DNA of 64,000 bases. Source: Bactericera cockerelli (taxonomy: Eukaryota; Arthropoda; Insecta; Hemiptera; Triozidae). Both the position numbers and the translations under genes were made by a program. The notes under the pieces are model-generated. The model did no database searches and was not told the origin of the DNA. It saw only the letters and a program-made list of their open reading frames with translations. Every line of letters begins with the position of its first letter. The stretch's first letter is position 1. Below are positions 63,104 to 64,000 of this stretch, piece after piece. The stretch covers positions 14,445,880 through 14,509,879 of the forward strand of contig CM044960.1 of assembly GCA_024516035.1 (NCBI GenBank), given 5' to 3'.

Positions 63104-63400
63104 GTAAGTGACTACTTGGCTAACTTCTCCTCGCTCCTCTGCTATGATAGGGTGAGTGACTACTTAGCTAACTTCTCCTCGCTCCTCTGCTATGATAGGG
63201 TAAGTGCACTACTTGGCTAACTTCTCCTCGCTCCTCTGCTATGATAGGGTAAGTGACTACTTAGCTAACTTCTCCTCGCTCCTCTGCTATGATAGGGTGA
63301 GTGACTACTTAGCTAACTTCTCCTCGCCCTTTTCTATGATAGGGTAAGTGACTACTTAGCTAACTTCTGCTCGCTCCTCTGCTATGATAGGGTGAGTGAC
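63059..63400 (+). repeat. 48-bp tandem array (7 copies) of the THOC2 exon 18 donor
   Basis: Each unit holds the exon end GCTAACTTCTCCTCGCTCCT and TATGATAGG plus a consensus donor GT(A/G)AGT. Donors are at 63104, 63152, 63200, 63249, 63297, 63344 and 63392. Spacings are 48, 48, 49, 48, 47 and 48. The first three are in the same frame, so later donors would add the 16-residue unit [16 protein letters not shown] once or twice. Confidence 0.93.
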
Positions 63401-63596
63401 TACTGCATTGATGCAACTTTTTGGTCTTAGACGACAGGATTAATAACATTTATTTTCACTTAATTATACATGTTTAACTTGCGTAAATAAAAACCATTAT
63501 TTGTCAAATAGGTTTGACTGTGTTAAGTGCTGGTAGAAATGAACTCTTCAGTTGTACGCCGGGCCACGCTGGCAGTATAAATAAAGTACCTATTTA

Positions 63597-64000
63597 TACA
63601 GGGTGAGCATAAAGTCTCACCCCACCCCCCGTATCTCGAGAATGGCTAAAAATACAAGAAAACGCAAAAACCCTTATTCCTTAATTTTTAGGGGGATTAA
63701 TTTTCAGTCAGGCTGGGCATGGACCAACTTTAAAATCTTAAATAGAATGCTATGTCTTGTGGCATATTGTTTTAAAGGTCTCATAGAGAGAAGTTCATTA
63801 CAACAAATTTCAGTGAGCTACACCTTACCGTTCTCGAGATACAGGGTCGGACGTCCTGCGTAATATCCATACATTTTGACCTATAACTCGTTGACCGTAA
63901 ATTCCAGAAAAATGAAATTAGTTGATAATACCTCCACATCGCAAGAACTTTCGAACAAGTTAAAACTGGATTTGTTTTTTCGTTAATTTTTTTCGGACTT
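63597..64000 (+). mobile_element. Left end of a fourth CAGGGTG-tipped element, cut by the window edge
   Basis: CAGGGTGAGCATAAAGTC preceded by TA, the same tip as FB1-FB3. An internal GATACAGGGTCGGACG lies near 63840. The other end is not in the window. The 86-codon frame 63603-63863 inside it looks non-coding. Confidence 0.5.

Noticed and set aside
63603..63863. 86-codon ORF at the right end
   Set aside because: Lies inside a CAGGGTG-tipped element and shows no domain. Likely non-coding.

Overview
This is a eukaryotic, AT-rich, intron-rich nuclear window from an animal, most likely an arthropod. An insect is my best guess and I could not identify the species. The evidence is spliceosomal introns, metazoan protein families, an animal-type mariner and very many short retroposons. 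It holds five conserved protein genes. No tRNA or rRNA gene looks genuine; all tRNA-like and 5S-like sequences are heads of SINEs.

Layout. 1-3230: repeats plus one weak hypothetical exon. 3231-20077 (+): CDC5L (Prp19/NTC spliceosome component), missing only the N-terminal Myb exons, which must lie left of the window. 22679-26653 (-): RRP8, the nucleolar rRNA m1A methyltransferase, tail-to-tail with CDC5L. 27988-29371 (+): mitoribosomal protein mL64 (GADD45GIP1/CRIF1), head-to-head with RRP8. 31521-40398 (-): NADH-cytochrome b5 reductase with three alternative first exons and a duplicated membrane-anchor exon that ends in its own stop. 42839 to beyond 63103 (+): THOC2 (TREX mRNA export complex), 18 coding exons, head-to-head with the reductase. 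Nested in THOC2 introns are a mariner broken by one nonsense codon and a small possible transcription unit for a secreted peptide (60181-60517). The neighbours share no pathway, although four of the five act in RNA processing, export or ribosomes.

The introns hold at least seven tRNA-derived SINE families and a 5S rRNA-derived SINE. The 5S SINE shares its central body with one tRNA-headed family. There are three 2.0-2.4 kb foldback elements with CAGGGTG ends, several TTAA-flanked piggyBac-like MITEs, LINE 3' ends and a Helitron-like end.

The most unusual features are these. (1) Local tandem duplications lie across exon edges again and again: at least nine, including the acceptors of CDC5L exons A and B and THOC2 exons 6 and 11, the donors of CDC5L exons D and G and THOC2 exons 8 and 18, and the CDC5L stop codon. 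Several keep the reading frame open, so alternative splice sites would insert repeat peptides. (2) The CYB5R anchor exon is duplicated into a predicted 53-58 residue one-helix microprotein. (3) SINEs with different heads share one body. Exon coordinates come from reading conserved protein sequence across GT-AG or GC-AG borders with phase checks; no alignment or transcript data were available.
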